DNA from: Pseudofabraea citricarpa
Taxonomy: Eukaryota; Ascomycota; Leotiomycetes; Helotiales; Dermateaceae
Length of the DNA stretch: 64,000 bases
Direction of reading: 5' to 3'
Assembly: GCA_029641185.1 (NCBI GenBank)
Contig: JAPWGK010000018.1
Location: 558,001 to 622,000 of the forward strand
Shown here: positions 35,485 to 45,103 of the stretch, one piece after another
How positions within the stretch are numbered: the stretch's first letter is position 1
How the letters are laid out: each line of letters starts with the position of its first letter
Made by a program: the position numbers and the translations under genes
Notes under the pieces: generated by a model
Seen by the model: the letters and a program-made list of their open reading frames with translations, nothing else
Told to the model about the DNA's origin: nothing
The model's database searches: none

Positions 35485-36087
35485 CTAATGAGTCAAATCA
35501 TATTCGTGGATTGCCTGAACTTTTGGAGCGGAAGCAGAGTTCTAAATTCACTTAATCAATATTACTGCTTCCAGCTAGATCAAGGGGATATATAGACACT
35601 TACGGGATCAAAAGTATAACCTAACCACTCCTTTACCAGTTTCCTCGCCAGTTCAATACCAATTACTCTCTGTCCCAAACACAAAACCTGAGCATTATTG
35701 CTGAGAACAGCTCTTTCCACACTAAAGCTATCATGAGCAGTCACAGCTCTCACACCCGTGACCTTATTCGCACTTATAGCGACGCCCAAGCCAGTCCCGC
35801 AAACCAAGAGGGCGCGATCAGCTTCTCCCGACGCGATCAGCTTCGCGGCATCGACGGCAAAATGGGGGTACGCTTTCTTGTCATCGGCAGAATGGGGACC
35901 GACATCGTGCACAGAGGCGACGAGAGGTGAAGCCTCGAGATCTTTGGTGAGCTGAGCTTTGTACTCGAAACCGGCTGGAAGAAGAACACCGTCAGAGATT
36001 TCTGGACGTCTGCCATTGAGTTTTTGCTTCTGGCGTCTTACCATCGTCCCCTCCAACTACGATTCGTAATCCTTGCTTCTCCGACAT
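35485..36087 (-). CDS. RpiB/LacAB-family sugar-phosphate isomerase
   Basis: Aldose-ketose isomerase acting on a phosphorylated sugar. The RpiB family includes ribose-5-phosphate isomerase B and the D-erythrulose-4-phosphate isomerase EryI. Exons are 36087-36042, 35974-35604 and 35541-35485, for 157 residues, the usual size. It starts [21 protein letters not shown]. The family's phosphate-contacting DHAG is DDAG here (D15 in place of His). The catalytic cysteine is present in [14 protein letters not shown] (C74), as are HDVGPHS and the C-terminal EWLGYTFDP...[12 protein letters not shown]. The short first and last exons were placed by GTAAGA/CAG and GTAAGT/TAG sites. It is divergent from a TIM-like gene only 421 bp away, the same enzyme pairing as in erythritol/threitol operons of bacteria. 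The exact substrate is inferred. Confidence 0.85.
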
Positions 36088-36508
36088 GCTGGCGTGTGGG
36101 GTAGAAGTAGTCCCGGTCTCGTATCGCTATCACTTAGTGACTACTGTCTTCGACTCGAGTATGTTTTCTGGAGATGCACAGGAGGGAAAATAGGTCTGTA
36201 TAGAGAGACGACGGCTTGTGTACCTTCATATTCATTCTCAAAAATGGTGGCAATATGGCTAATTTTGTTGACTGAGTACCCCGCGTCGAGGTCATTTGCG
36301 CCGGGGAGTACAAAAGAGGCAATCCGGGCGGCCCAGTGTGGGGTAGTTCCGCGACTGAGCTTCTTCAAACTCTCTCCGGAAACTTCAAAGAGAGGATTGA
36401 AAATTGTTCGATTCCTATTTCTCGTTTTACGCTCTTGGGTTCTCTGCTTGGATCCTTGATCCCACTGTTGATTGTTGTCAATTGGAGACTTCAATTGCAG
36501 CTGCAAAT
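36088..36508. promoter_or_regulatory. shared promoter of RpiB-like and TIM-like genes
   Basis: A 421-bp bidirectional promoter. The 11-mer GTGTGGGGTAG occurs at 36094-36104 and again at 36336-36346, both on the + strand. Each contains GTGGGG, and CCGGGG lies at 36301-36306; all three fit the CreA/Mig1-type consensus SYGGRG. Co-regulation and glucose repression are inference. Confidence 0.5.
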
Positions 36509-37252
36509 ATGGCGCCATCATTTCCCAGCAAGAGAACCGTGGGTGTCTCACTGAAGATGTACTTTGACCTCGAAAAGACAGCTCAATATATGAGAGACTG
36601 CACACCATTGGCACCTCACGCATTGTCACACCAGGTCGACATCTTCATAATTCCCGACTTTCTATCTCTCACAGCCGCAAGTACCATGCTAAGACTGGAA
36701 GCACCAACCGTACGACTCGGAGCTCAGGATTGTTTCTGGGAAGATAGCGGCGCATACACAGGGGAGGTCTCTCCGGCGGTTCTCAAGAGCATTGGATGCT
36801 CTCTCGTAGAACTGGGCCATGCAGAACGCAGGAGGTTATTCGGGGAGACGGACGAGATGGTAGCGAAGAAAGCACAAGCAGCCGTAAGGAATGGGATGAC
36901 ACCCTTAGTATGCATCGGGGAGAAGAACAAAGGCACAATTGATGAAGCCGTGGAAGAATGCCGACCTCAGATCGAATCCATACTGAAGGTGACGGACGAG
37001 GAGATTATCTTCGCATACGAACCCGTCTGGGCTATTGGGCAACCGCAGCCTGCGTCGGCTGAGTATGTCGTTGCTGTCACCAAGGAGCTGCGCAAGCTGT
37101 GTGCATCTCACTCAGTGAGGTTCCTGTATGGGGGATCTGCAGGACCCGGAACCTTTGATGCGATGCGAGAAGGCGTTGATGGGCTCTTCCTCGGTCGCTT
37201 CGCGCACGATCCGCAGAACTTCTTCGAGGTTATCAAGGAGGTAGGCTCGTAG
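36509..37252 (+). CDS. triosephosphate-isomerase-like (EryH/LerI-type) isomerase
   Basis: TIM-barrel isomerase, probably not the glycolytic enzyme. A single exon of 247 residues. Catalytic residues of TIM are kept: Lys in VSLKMYF (K16), His in ELGHAERR (H104) and Glu in AYEPVWAIG (E171); the phosphate loop YGGSAGPG is also present. Differences from glycolytic TIM point to another substrate: Ser-Leu-Lys replaces the usual Asn-Trp-Lys, GHAERR replaces GHSERR, and loop 6 continues WAIGQPQPAS instead of WAIGTGKTAT. Bacterial EryH/LerI (L-erythrulose-1-phosphate isomerase) belongs to this side branch. The gene is intronless, whereas most genes around it have introns. The frame is open upstream to 36404, but the ATG at 36509 fits the family N terminus. 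It shares a promoter with the RpiB-like gene. Confidence 0.85.
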   Translation: MAPSFPSKRTVGVSLKMYFDLEKTAQYMRDCTPLAPHALSHQVDIFIIPDFLSLTAASTMLRLEAPTVRLGAQDCFWEDSGAYTGEVSPAVLKSIGCSLVELGHAERRRLFGETDEMVAKKAQAAVRNGMTPLVCIGEKNKGTIDEAVEECRPQIESILKVTDEEIIFAYEPVWAIGQPQPASAEYVVAVTKELRKLCASHSVRFLYGGSAGPGTFDAMREGVDGLFLGRFAHDPQNFFEVIKEVGS

Positions 37253-37846
37253 GACATTGGAGTCCCATGCGAGTATGCTCTCGTGGGGGGAGATGGGGGG
37301 ATGAGCATTGCATTCATTGACCGGGAAAATTCGAGGAACCACACCATGTCGCAAACAAATTTTAACAATGTTTCATGCTCAAGAATTGGTAGCCTGTTGT
37401 CTTTCAACAGCAGTGATCCCACCCGAGAGATGCATCGCCTGTGTGGCGCAGAGCAATCATCAATAACCTCGCACCAAGCTTCGGACGAAGTTGTAACAAT
37501 CCCACTCTCACCCACACTTGTTGGAGTGGCTCAATAAGCTGGAGCCCCAGGTTGTTGATAAAATTGGCTTGTTTTTCCGACGCAAAGCTTGCTGATCAAT
37601 TGCGTCCATCTCACTGCATTGGTTTTGCTGCATATCATTCCGTTTGATCTTGATAGCTAATGTTTGGACCTCTTTTCAAGCAGACTGAAATGAGTCCTGT
37701 GTAACTATTTCCCCCATAATCAACATAAAGCCGCTCTGTTTCAGTGTCGGCGACTGTAGCTCTTCATTTAGCCTTCTTCTCTCATCTTTCTTCTGCTTGA
37801 TCTTTCCATCTTCCTCCATCCTCAGTGTCATTAGCCTTCTGTCAAC
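37253..37846. other. intergenic spacer
   Basis: 594 bp between genes on the same strand. A C/T-rich tract at 37780-37830 probably belongs to the promoter of the flavoprotein gene. Nothing else seen. Confidence 0.5.
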
Positions 37847-39149
37847 ATGTCGAAAAATATTGTCATTCTGGGAGCCTCGTACGCTGGCTTGATAGTAGCT
37901 CACAAGTAAGTATCACAAGTCTTGCAGCCAGCAGAAAACCGAAGTCTAATAAGTGCTCCAGGCTTCTGAAGCACACTCTACCAGTTGTCAAGGACTACAA
38001 AGTGGTCTTGGTATCACCATCCACTCACATTTACGGCAACCTTGCCTCGGTTCGGGCCATTATTCCAGGTCAATTCCCAGATGAGAAGGTAATGAAATCT
38101 AGTACCAAAGGGAAGTGTTTAATTGCAGAAATAAAAAACTAAATCATCTGTAGCTCTGGCTCGAGATTGCTCCCGGATTCAAGAATTATCCTGAAGGATC
38201 TTACCAATTTATACTCGGTGCAGCGACAGCAGTGGATACCGGAGTGAAGTCGATCACCATCAAGACATCTGAAGGAGAGATGCAGCAAGAATATGATATT
38301 CTGGTAGTCGCCACTGGAAGCCGTGTTAGTGGCGGTATGCCATGGAAGAACGAGGGGTCTTTCGAGCAAGGAAAAGAAACCCTGCACAAGATGCAAGAGA
38401 AAGTGGCAGCGGCAAAATCGATTGTTATAGGAGGTGCAGGACCCACAGGCGTAGAGACAGCTGGAGAACTGGGGTTTGAATATGGCAAGACCAAAGAGAT
38501 CACTCTGGTAAGTACCTCTGGTCAAACCAAGCATCGAGAAGTCCTGAACCAACAACCTTGCTAGATCACATCAGGAGACCAAATCCTCGTCGGCGGTCTG
38601 CAACCCGCCCACGCCCTCTCAACAAAGAAAGAGCTCGAAAAGCTCAACGTCAAGATCATCAAAGAGACCAAAGTCGTCTCAGACCAGCCCAGCGCTGACG
38701 GACGCACCGACCTGATCCTCAGCAACGGCACGACGCTGACAACGGACGTGTACCTCCCAACGACCGGCGTGCTACCCAACACAGAGTTCCTGCCCAGGTC
38801 GCTGCTGAACAGCAGGGGTGAGCTGATCATGGACAACTACCTGCACGCAAAAGAGACCAAGGACATCTGGGCCGCGGGCGACGTAGTGGATCTGCAGCCG
38901 AGCCAGGTCATGCTCGCCGAAGCCCAGGCCAAGGCGCTCGCTAAGAACCTCGATCTCGTCCTCAGGGGCAAGGAGCCCGTCTTGTATAAATCCGACGGCC
39001 CGCCTACGCTGGCTGTTACCCTCGGCCGGAGCAAGGCTACGGGTATCTCGGGCACCTTTAAGATCCCGAGCTTGGTGCTTTGGTGGTTCAAGGGCAGGAA
39101 GATGGGCACGGATCGGTTGCCCGGGTTTGTGTCTGGAGCTGGGTTTTAG
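37847..39149 (+). CDS. AIF/AMID-like FAD-dependent oxidoreductase
   Basis: Pyridine-nucleotide-disulfide-type flavoprotein of the AIF/AMID (FSP1-like) group. By family it oxidises NAD(P)H with a quinone or similar acceptor; the biological role here is unknown. Exons are 37847-37905, 37962-38088, 38154-38507 and 38565-39149, for 374 residues. Visible motifs: N-terminal FAD fold VILGASYAGLIVA (residues 6-18), ATG box LVVATGS, NAD-binding fold VIGGAGPTGVETAGEL and the second FAD motif WAAGDVVDLQPS. The C terminus (KIPSLVLWWFKGRKMGTDRLP) matches AMID-like proteins. No mitochondrial targeting sequence or membrane span is evident. The last exon uses more GC-rich codons than the first ones. Confidence 0.87.
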
Positions 39150-39594
39150 ACCTTCCTCATTCTAAGTCTGTCTTATCTTCAATCTGGGGGAGGTGTGTTG
39201 TTGACCAAGAGAAGGGGATATGTATGTGTGTATGTGTATGTGTGTGGTCTTTAACTTTTGGTGGTATACCCTCTCGATCATTTTTCGTTTCTTGCTTCGT
39301 TGGTTTTGAGAATACTGGTAATCAGGATGGGCAATAATGTAATCGGTTGCAATAGAAAAATGATTTCTGTCGGTTTTAGTAAGTGAGTCAGGATACTCAG
39401 TCGGAACTCAACCTCAACTTTTTATCTGCTTGTTGGCATGTAACAAGCGAGCGATCGATCATAAGAGGAAAGCTCTAAGATATGAAGATGTAACGGTTGA
39501 AGGACAACAATATGCTGGTCACCCAAGGAAAGACGTTAAAGACGACTTGCTGCTTCTAAAATCCTAATATGTAACATGTACTACCGATTTATAT
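39150..39594. other. spacer between convergent genes
   Basis: 445 bp with a TATG/TG-rich run at about 39221-39248. Otherwise featureless. Confidence 0.5.
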
Positions 39595-41010
39595 CTATGA
39601 CTGAACAGATCTGGCTAAGCTCGATTTTCGAGAAGGTCTGCCACCTTCTTCCGTCTTCGAAGAAGCTTTGAGCGATTTTGAAGAATCCCCATCGCCATCC
39701 CCAGCTACGGATGGAGCAGGAACCTCGCTATCGAGAGAAGACACACTCGTGAAGCTGTTCTCCCTTACAAGTGGAGAGCGAACCTCTGGTGTGGCGGAAC
39801 GAGAAGGAGTAAGCGATCCAGAGGGTGTCAGTTTTTGCATCCTCGTCCCAGATGAGCCCTTCTTCTTTCGTCTTTCTGATGCGCTTGATCCGCGGCGAAC
39901 GTGGCCTGGGGAAAGCCCATCTTCGGAATCGAGCGTCGCTGGCGTAGAACTCCTCGAGGAACTTCGAGAATGTGAGCCGGAACGCACACTCCCACTCCGA
40001 AGACGCTTGGGATCCTTCTCCAAGAGGCTATGTCGAGCTTGCAAATGTGTCTTTTCGATATCGCCTCCTCGCCCACCGTGACCCTTTGCACGCTTCCACC
40101 CATGCCATCCCGTCCACCAGAATATTCCTCCTTCGGCCTTTGCGATCTTACGCTCACGTTCTTTGAGCTTGGCCCGCAAGACCTGGCGGCGTTCGTTCTC
40201 CTTCTCCCAATACTCTGTCCGGTAGATATCCCAGTTCTCGCGAAAGTTTGGCGAAAATGGTTTGGGAAGTAATAGTAGCTTCACATAATCTCCTCCGGGC
40301 GCTAAGTCCTCTTCGTAGCCTGGCGTCTCATCCAGCTCGTGAATATTTGGCAGTGCGTGATGTCCTCCTCCGTTTCGTGATGCCTTCTCTGACTCAATCA
40401 ACAACCCCTGGTCCACGTATCGATATGAATCCCCACTGCTGCTGGAGAACAAGCCGTATGAGAATAAGAACGATAAGGTAGAGAGCACTTCTCTCCACCA
40501 TGATTGTTTGATTACAATAAGCTTGCAGTTGAAGCCTCGCAGTCCTCTGTTTGTATGACCCACCCATCTCCTGGGCCAGCGAACCCCCCTCTCCCACTGC
40601 CCGGTACCCCAAACCAGTATACCTGTCACGACCCCTCCCATCAGACAGACCTTCTCTGTTACCTCTACCACCCAGTAAACGGAACCTCCGACACCACTAC
40701 CATCTTCTCTCGGCGCAAGGAAGAGCGCATAGCCAAAGTACAGTATCCACAGGCCAAGTAGCGTCAGGAAGAAGGTATGCTGGCGTCTCCGCGTGCGCAG
40801 CTGGAGCCATTGCGCGCGCAGGGAAGCTTCGAGGATCAACAAGTTGAGGTAGATCTGAGGAGGAGATGAAGGGAGGGAAGCTAAAGGATCCGGCAACGAT
40901 GGGGTGGCACTGGGGCCATCTGTGCTAATGATCGGGGTAGTCGACGGTATGTTGTAGAGATTCCCTGGTGGAGGAGCTCCCTTCACCAGCTGGTCCAGCT
41001 GGCTCGACAT
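39595..41010 (-). CDS. SPO7: Spo7, Nem1-Spo7 phosphatase regulatory subunit
   Basis: Regulatory membrane subunit of the Nem1-Spo7 phosphatase, which dephosphorylates the lipin Pah1 at the ER/nuclear envelope and so controls lipid synthesis and nuclear shape. A single exon of 471 residues. The conserved Spo7 core spans about residues 50-250: IYLNLLILEASLRAQWLQLR, a membrane span FFLTLLGLWILYFGYALFL, PREDGSGVGGSVYW, then a second span VCLMGGVVTGILVW, GTGQWERGVRWPRRWVGHTN and RGLRGFNCKL. The C-terminal half is Ser/Arg/Lys-rich and disordered with many SP/TP sites, longer than in yeast (yeast Spo7 is about 260 residues). Confidence 0.92.
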   Translation of the reverse strand: MSSQLDQLVKGAPPPGNLYNIPSTTPIISTDGPSATPSLPDPLASLPSSPPQIYLNLLILEASLRAQWLQLRTRRRQHTFFLTLLGLWILYFGYALFLAPREDGSGVGGSVYWVVEVTEKVCLMGGVVTGILVWGTGQWERGVRWPRRWVGHTNRGLRGFNCKLIVIKQSWWREVLSTLSFLFSYGLFSSSSGDSYRYVDQGLLIESEKASRNGGGHHALPNIHELDETPGYEEDLAPGGDYVKLLLLPKPFSPNFRENWDIYRTEYWEKENERRQVLRAKLKERERKIAKAEGGIFWWTGWHGWKRAKGHGGRGGDIEKTHLQARHSLLEKDPKRLRSGSVRSGSHSRSSSRSSTPATLDSEDGLSPGHVRRGSSASERRKKKGSSGTRMQKLTPSGSLTPSRSATPEVRSPLVRENSFTSVSSLDSEVPAPSVAGDGDGDSSKSLKASSKTEEGGRPSRKSSLARSVQS

Positions 41011-41816
41011 CGTGGATGATGTCTGACTGGACTAGTATTACGATGCAGGCATAGCTGGCTCAAGATCCGAGCGTTTTTGTTCCAGAACAGCGGGTTTCGG
41101 ATCAAGGGATTGGGGAGATGCAATAATGCTGCATGTGATCGTGTCGAATATGCAGGCCAGGTCGGTCTGGTCAGTAAAAAGCATTGAGCGCAATCAAGCT
41201 TCGTCTGTCTGTCTGCAAGGCTGATGTGCTCGCCTCTGACCACCAGAATACAACCGCCGATGGGATCACACGTGACTGTCACCAAAACCCTCAACAAAGG
41301 AGATTTTTCATTCATGTAAAGAATAAGCAATCAGTTCAAGTTTCACCTGCATACTGCTTCCCTCTAAAACAAATCTCGCTTTATTGGATTCAAGGTAAGC
41401 CGAAGCATACGTACGTACATTAGGTTGGTACAGTTGGTGGTCGGATGGCTATTACGCCGGACCCGTAACGTAGCCGTCATCATAGAAAGACATGAAAGAG
41501 AACAGAAGTCACAGAACTACTAGACAACAGAAGCCACGGAACCAACCACGTCTGCTCTGCAAATAATCTATTTATTTCTCTCATTGATTCCGCCAATTGG
41601 GAAGAAATAAGCCTCAATATTCCCAACATTTTGAGTCTCTGTGTGTGTTGGTCGCCACACCTCCATCGTCATTATTCACACGGACTTTGATTGACTTTGA
41701 CATACGATACATCCGTACATTACCAGCTTAACTCCGGCCAAGCCAGCAGAAACACACTCATTAAATACTCCGAGGGGCGGGTTTTCTGTCTCTCACTTTC
41801 ACACATTCGAGTTTGT
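41011..41816. promoter_or_regulatory. divergent spacer, SPO7 / lipase gene
   Basis: About 800 bp with both promoters. The frame of the downstream gene is open from 41691, but only from a non-ATG codon. Nothing else recognised. Confidence 0.45.
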
Positions 41817-43499
41817 ATGCTCTTACTGCGATCGCTCCCAACAGACTCATCTGCAAGCCGCACATCGCTGGCACATCTACGACAGATCATCAATCCTAGC
41901 ACCCGACCTGGGGGTTATACCTACTCTACCATGTCTACCTCCACCAGTTCGAATGGACCGACGGATCGTGGCCAGCAACCAGTTCTGGCTTCGCAGCGAG
42001 CGAAGGCCGATGGGGAGGCGCGCAAAGCAGCTTTCTTCCCCCTGGGCTACAAAGAGGGATTCAGTCAATGGTGGACCAGCATTACGCCTGCGATGGCCGA
42101 ACACAATGTGATGGCCTTCATCCCATACCTCCAGAAGCCCCCAACTCATACTCAAACGGGCTCAGCGCCAGTTTCCGCCACTCACTCCACCATGTCTCTC
42201 AGTAGCGACCCCTCCAAGGCCGCAGCTCCTGTGCGAACCACTTCCATCACCGATCCTCATGGCCCAAGATCGTGGCATTCGAATCTCGTGCAATTGAGCG
42301 GAAAGGGCCGCGCATTAAATGAGTTTTCTGTCGAGAGGGTAGGAGAACAGGTGGATGAGAACTTGGTGATGCTGCATGGCTATGGCGCTGGCTTAGGATT
42401 CTTTTACAAGAATTTTGAAGGGCTAAGCCGCTCCAAAGGCTGGAAATTATACGCGTTGGATATGCTTGGAATGGGACGGAGTAGCAGACCGCCATTCAGA
42501 ATCCACGCGAAGGATCATCAAGGCAAAATCACAGAGGCCGAGAGCTGGTTTGTTGATGCCTTGGAGGAGTGGCGGGTGTTGAGGAAGATTGACAAATTTA
42601 CCTTGCTTGGCCACAGTATGGGAGGCTATATGGCAGTGGCATACGCTCTGAAATACCCAGGACATTTGAACAAGCTTATTCTTGCTTCGCCTGTTGGTAT
42701 CCCAGAAGATCCATATGCAGTACAGGCCGATATGCCAGAACCAGGCGATTCCACCATGGCTAATGAATTCTTGCAAGATCAAGAGGATGATATTGTCCAT
42801 CAGAACGGAAACACCAAACCACCTAGCGACAATAACAACCTCTTCAATGCACGTTCGAAAGCGGGCGATCAGAAGCCCAATCCAAACGCGCCTCCTCGCC
42901 GACCTCTACCAAAATGGCTCACATATCTTTGGGACGCTAACATTTCACCTTTCAGCATTGTTCGCTGGACCGGACCGCTTGGCCCTCGATTTGTATCTGG
43001 CTGGACATCCAGACGCTTTTCTCACTTGCCTGACAACGAATCTGAGGCTCTGCACAACTATGCCTACTCGCTATTTCGCCAGAGAGGTAGTGGAGAGTAT
43101 GCACTGGCATATATTCTTGCTCCGGGAGCTTTTGCTCGGAGTCCTCTCATCCGCCGCATCCAAGGTGTCGGCCGTCAACTCATTCCATCACAATCAGCTA
43201 GTTCTCCAAGCACTCAAAAGGAAACCGGTTATCCAGTTGTTTTAATGTATGGCGAGAATGACTGGATGGACATTGCTGGTGGTTATGCTGCGGAGCAGAA
43301 GCTTAAAGAGGAGAAGGCCAAGGCCCTGAAGTCAGCGACGGAAGAAGAAAAGAAGAACGAAAATGGCAGCGCGAAGGTTGTTATAATTAAGAAGGCCGGT
43401 CATCATCTTTACCTGGATGGTTGGGAAGAATTTAATGAAGTTATGCGGGAGGAAATGGAGGAGACGACGGAACACACCAAGAAATTCTCACAGCAGTGA
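41817..43499 (+). CDS. Cld1-like alpha/beta hydrolase (cardiolipin lipase type)
   Basis: Alpha/beta hydrolase of the ABHD4/5 - Cld1/Ict1/Ecm18 family. Yeast Cld1 removes acyl chains from cardiolipin in mitochondria before remodelling. A single exon of 560 residues from the ATG at 41817. The N terminus MLLLRSLPTDSSASRTSLAH, rich in Arg/Ser and free of acidic residues at the start, looks like a mitochondrial presequence. It supports this start over the later ATG at 41932. Catalytic triad candidates are visible: GHSMGG (nucleophile Ser), GENDWMD (Asp) and AGHHLYLDG (His). VMLHGYGAGLGFFYKNF supplies the oxyanion region. Two low-complexity inserts (around residues 110-140 and 330-370) lengthen it relative to yeast. 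A cytosolic lysophospholipid acyltransferase/lipase paralog is the alternative. Confidence 0.85.
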   Translation: MLLLRSLPTDSSASRTSLAHLRQIINPSTRPGGYTYSTMSTSTSSNGPTDRGQQPVLASQRAKADGEARKAAFFPLGYKEGFSQWWTSITPAMAEHNVMAFIPYLQKPPTHTQTGSAPVSATHSTMSLSSDPSKAAAPVRTTSITDPHGPRSWHSNLVQLSGKGRALNEFSVERVGEQVDENLVMLHGYGAGLGFFYKNFEGLSRSKGWKLYALDMLGMGRSSRPPFRIHAKDHQGKITEAESWFVDALEEWRVLRKIDKFTLLGHSMGGYMAVAYALKYPGHLNKLILASPVGIPEDPYAVQADMPEPGDSTMANEFLQDQEDDIVHQNGNTKPPSDNNNLFNARSKAGDQKPNPNAPPRRPLPKWLTYLWDANISPFSIVRWTGPLGPRFVSGWTSRRFSHLPDNESEALHNYAYSLFRQRGSGEYALAYILAPGAFARSPLIRRIQGVGRQLIPSQSASSPSTQKETGYPVVLMYGENDWMDIAGGYAAEQKLKEEKAKALKSATEEEKKNENGSAKVVIIKKAGHHLYLDGWEEFNEVMREEMEETTEHTKKFSQQ

Positions 43500-44083
43500 T
43501 TCGGAACAAGTGATCCGTTCTCGGGTTTCTTCGTGGAGTTTGGGAGTTGGGGTACACACGTGGCGTTTTGGGTATCTTTATAGATACATGCTGTACAATA
43601 GCAATAGCAATAGCGAGAAGCAGACTTAGAGTACCAATAGAAAGAGTTTACACAGATTAGGTTCCACACGTCCCTTGTTGACACTGGCCTTTTACATGTA
43701 GTTGATCTTTGGTATTAAGAAGTACCCTGGACCATTTTGGCTAAAGACTGGCAGTTTAAGTGAGAAGGTAGGAGCTACAGCAAGTTCTGAGTAGGAGGTA
43801 CCTGGGTACTTACCCCTTCTTCGACCACTTATTTAGAGTAAGTACGTGCCCAGGTAGGTAGGTAGTCTAATAAATAGTCACTCAGACAGCACATTTTATT
43901 GTTCACATCAAATACAACACACTGACAGGCATACTTACTGTATATTTTGAAAAGCATCAAAATGTGTCCACGTCCATACGCTCCCAGTGCCCAATCCACG
44001 GCTAGTGGCATCGTGATGCATCGGCCGCTGCTCGTGCGCCTGCCAGATTGCGCGCGAACCCGGCTGACAACAAAGACCCCGCC
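43500..44083. other. intergenic spacer with inverted repeat
   Basis: Between two genes on the + strand. Around 43797-43866, TACCTGGGTAC and its near reverse complement GTGCCCAGGTA form an imperfect inverted repeat spaced about 35 bp, followed by an AGGTAGGTAGGTAG run. The frame open from 43947 into the next gene is discussed there. Confidence 0.45.
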
Positions 44084-45103
44084 ATGTCAACCTTTCGAGT
44101 TCAAGTACCTCCGCAACCATGAGAACCTCGTATCCAGATATTACTGCGAACCCCCAATGATGGACATGGATATCTCATTGTCAGCCTCTCGCAAGGTGGG
44201 AGCTTCTCAAGCGGCAGAATACAGCTGGCGTGTAAGCAATCGTCCCTGTGCCAAACCTCGCTCCATATGCTAATAGCCTACTCGCAGCCACCCTCTCCAC
44301 CCCGCATTCACGTTCCACCTCAGAGAGAGGAAGACCATATCGTTCTACATCCTTACGATGGTGTAGATGGGAAAGACCTCACGGACGAGGACCTGAAGAT
44401 CCTCACGCAAGGCAACACTACTTGTAGCCCTTCCCGGCCTTGGGAGTACTCAGATCGTCGTAATGCTCAGCCCATTCTCCCATTCCTTTACTTGGGTCCG
44501 TCCAGTGCAGCTAGGGATATCGACGCGTTAAGGAGCCAGGGCATCACAATGTTGCTGGTTGTCAGGGATACCATCATGGCTCAGGCGCGCATGCTGAGCG
44601 GAGAAAAGGTTGCGCAACAACTCGGTATCGAGGCGGCATGTATCGACGTTTCAGGGCAACAAGAGCTTATTGCGGTCTTCCCTAGAGCAATCAAATTGAT
44701 CAATGACCATCTGATTCGTGTTTGGAAGGAATCTGGGCGCAGTCGCTGGGGCAAAGTCTTAGTCTTCTGCGAGTCCGGTAACGAGCGTTCTGCGTGCGTT
44801 GTTGCAGCGTACCTCATGCACATGCACCGCACCAACCTAATCGAAGCCATCCAATACATTCACGCGCGTCGTTTCTGTGTTGCTCTCGACGATGGACATA
44901 AGAATCTCCTCTTGAGCTACCACCAAATCCTGGATGCTAAGAGAGCTCTCCTGCCAACCCAAAACGAGAATACTCAGCCAAACACACACCCAAAACGAGG
45001 ACGGGATGATATCAACATGGATGATGGTATCGAGATAGATGGGGAGACGGCTGATGACGAAGCACGTTTCCATGGTCGTCACGCCTTTGTTCCTTTCCGA
45101 TGA
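44084..45103 (+). CDS. STYX-like dual-specificity phosphatase, in-frame TGA
   Basis: Dual-specificity phosphatase-fold protein. The C-terminal 250 residues are clear: ILPFLYLGPSSAARDIDALR, then signature VFCESGNERSACVVAAYLM. The catalytic Cys and Arg (C-x5-R) are kept, but the preceding His is Phe, so activity is uncertain. Exon 2 runs to 45103. The natural 5' part is an ATG in good context at 44084 encoding MSTFRVQVPPQP, a TGA at 44120-44122, then EPRIQILLRTPNDGHGYLIV and SLSQGGSFSSGRIQLA. It splices at 44231 (GTAAGC) to an acceptor at 44276. The stop breaks this frame. An uninterrupted alternative starts at 43962 in another frame with the acceptor at 44287 (361 residues), but its first 90 residues look random. 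A short form could start at 44267. I cannot tell a mutation from a sequencing error or stop readthrough. Confidence 0.7.

Noticed and set aside
43962..44231. Alternative intact first exon of the phosphatase gene (frame starting MCPRPYAPS)
   Set aside because: It splices in frame, but its 90 residues look random and run through the promoter-like region. The competing frame reads as ordered protein. Noted as an alternative, not preferred.
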